DNA from: CAZDHT01 sp964505325
Lineage (GTDB): Bacteria; Planctomycetota; PUPC01
Direction: 5' to 3'
DNA: 16,154 nucleotides
Assembly: GCA_964505325.1 (NCBI GenBank)
Contig: CAZDHT010000099.1
Span: forward strand, 1-16,154
The translations under genes and the position numbers were made by a program. The notes under the pieces are model-generated. The model was not told the DNA's origin and did no database searches. It saw nothing but the letters and a program-made list of their open reading frames with translations. Shown here piece by piece: positions 15,572 through 16,154 of the stretch. The number at the start of each line of letters is the position of its first letter. Position 1 is the stretch's first letter.

Positions 15572-15804
15572 TGGACGGTTCAGAGATCAGAGCGCTGCGG
15601 AAGCAATTGAGTCTCACCCAGGAAGAATTTGCCCATGAGATAGGCGTGACGTTTGCGACCGTCAACCGGTGGGAGAACGCCAAGTCCAAGCCCTCGCGAT
15701 TGGCGCTGAGGATACTGGCCGCGCTGGAGGAAAAGACTCAGGCGGCTGCGAAGAAGAAGTCGTCCCGCAAGAAGCCCCAGAAGCGCGGCGGAAAGCACCG
15801 CTGA
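15571..15804 (+). CDS. Small XRE-family helix-turn-helix regulator
   Basis: The product has 77 residues, starting at ATG 15571 with GGGGGAAG about 8 nt upstream; the in-frame TTG just before it is less likely. Residues ~5-55 form a helix-turn-helix of the Cro/C1 type: EIRALRKQLSLTQEEFAHEI, then GVTFATVNRWENAKSKPS, the recognition helix being TFATVNRWE. The last 25 residues are very rich in Lys and Arg (AAAKKKSSRKKPQKRGG), probably a disordered DNA-contacting tail. It is a cytosolic DNA-binding protein with no sensor domain. It may control itself, the divergent URO-D operon or the convergent EpsI-side genes; the sequence does not decide. The genes at 15804 and 15825 converge with only 20 bp between them. 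Confidence 0.88.
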   Translation: MDGSEIRALRKQLSLTQEEFAHEIGVTFATVNRWENAKSKPSRLALRILAALEEKTQAAAKKKSSRKKPQKRGGKHR

Positions 15805-15824
15805 GGCCCTGACCCCACTCCCCG

Positions 15825-16154
15825 TTACTTCAGCTTGTCTTCGATCTCCGGGAGGACCTCCCGCGCGAATCTCTTCAGTCGTTCCCGCGCTGCGGCGATG
15901 GTTGCGTCGTCGGCGTTCTCGATCGTCGTGGCGAGCCGGATGAGCCCCACCCGCGTCTGCGGCCGCATCAGCAGATTGGACAGGATCACGTGCAACGACA
16001 TCCGGACCAGGCTGGGCGTGTTGAGTTGACCGGCCCGGTACCAGTACAGGACGACCTGGTCGTTGTTCTTCCTCATGATCAACAGGTGCCTGGCCTTGAC
16101 CGTCTGGCCTTCCTCGGTGGTGAAGCAATCCTCCTCGATCTGCTCGATCTCATA
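15825..16154 (-). CDS. EpsI/DUF3485-domain exosortase-associated protein (5' end beyond window)
   Basis: Only the last 109 codons are in view; the frame stays open to the right edge, so the TTG/ATG near 16082 is internal. The segment YEIEQIEEDC, then HLLIMRKNNDQVVLYWYRAG, carries the LYWY signature of EpsI-type (DUF3485) domains. LVRMSLHVILSNLLMRPQTR and VGLIRLATTIENADD follow, the usual end of that domain, then a closing helix AARERLKRFAREVLPEIEDKL. EpsI proteins occur as separate genes or fused to exosortase and work with the exosortase/PEP-CTERM sorting and exopolysaccharide system at the outer surface. The missing part may contain a TM segment or the exosortase itself. Confidence 0.8.
   Translation of the reverse strand, partial: YEIEQIEEDCFTTEEGQTVKARHLLIMRKNNDQVVLYWYRAGQLNTPSLVRMSLHVILSNLLMRPQTRVGLIRLATTIENADDATIAAARERLKRFAREVLPEIEDKLK

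Noticed and set aside
1..16154. tRNA, rRNA, CRISPR array, transposase or integrase
   Set aside because: No such motifs, regular direct repeats or recombinase domains were seen on either strand.

Overview
This is a high-GC (about two thirds G+C by eye), gene-dense bacterial window. Four things point to a Gram-negative-type envelope and to the Planctomycetota/PVC/Hydrogenedentota-like genomes that often carry such families: a TolQ/ExbB-ExbD pair, an exosortase-associated EpsI-type protein, FAD_oxidored and URO-D family enzymes in one operon, and a GC-rich palindromic intergenic element. The phylum cannot be fixed from this sequence alone.

Layout. (a) 1-6915, minus strand: an operon exbB > exbD > a very large gene. 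The large gene is one uninterrupted frame of 1,865 codons from 5595 that runs off the left edge without a stop. It encodes a secreted/membrane protein with a signal peptide, a von Willebrand factor A domain with an intact MIDAS, five tandem ~106-residue Ig-like (ASH/Hydin-like) repeats, a transmembrane hairpin, a coiled coil and a basic, apparently disordered tail of at least 600 residues. A 54-bp double-hairpin palindrome lies between exbD and this gene. (b) 6916-7157: a divergent promoter region. (c) 7158-9961, plus strand: a tightly packed three-gene operon encoding a signal-peptidase-I-like protein whose catalytic positions look lost, a membrane-anchored TPR protein, and a zinc-ribbon/membrane/proline-rich protein. 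(d) 10053-11879, plus: a complete glmS. (e) 11978-15294, minus: an operon of a URO-D family (methyltransferase-like) protein, an FAD-dependent oxidoreductase and a ROK-family kinase, with a good sigma70-type promoter at 15325-15353. (f) 15571-15804, plus: a small XRE-type regulator behind an AT-rich leader. (g) 15825-16154, minus: the C-terminal part of an EpsI/DUF3485 protein cut by the right edge.

How it fits together. glmS supplies glucosamine-6-phosphate for cell-wall and surface polysaccharide. The URO-D/FAD/ROK operon looks like catabolism of an unknown, probably sugar- or methyl-bearing, substrate. The most interesting part is 1-9961. A proton-motive-force channel pair is followed by a giant adhesion-like VWA protein instead of TonB or Pal, and opposite it is an operon of three small membrane proteins suited to scaffolding or assembly. 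I propose these as a candidate energised envelope machine. The domains are read directly from sequence; the joint function is inference.
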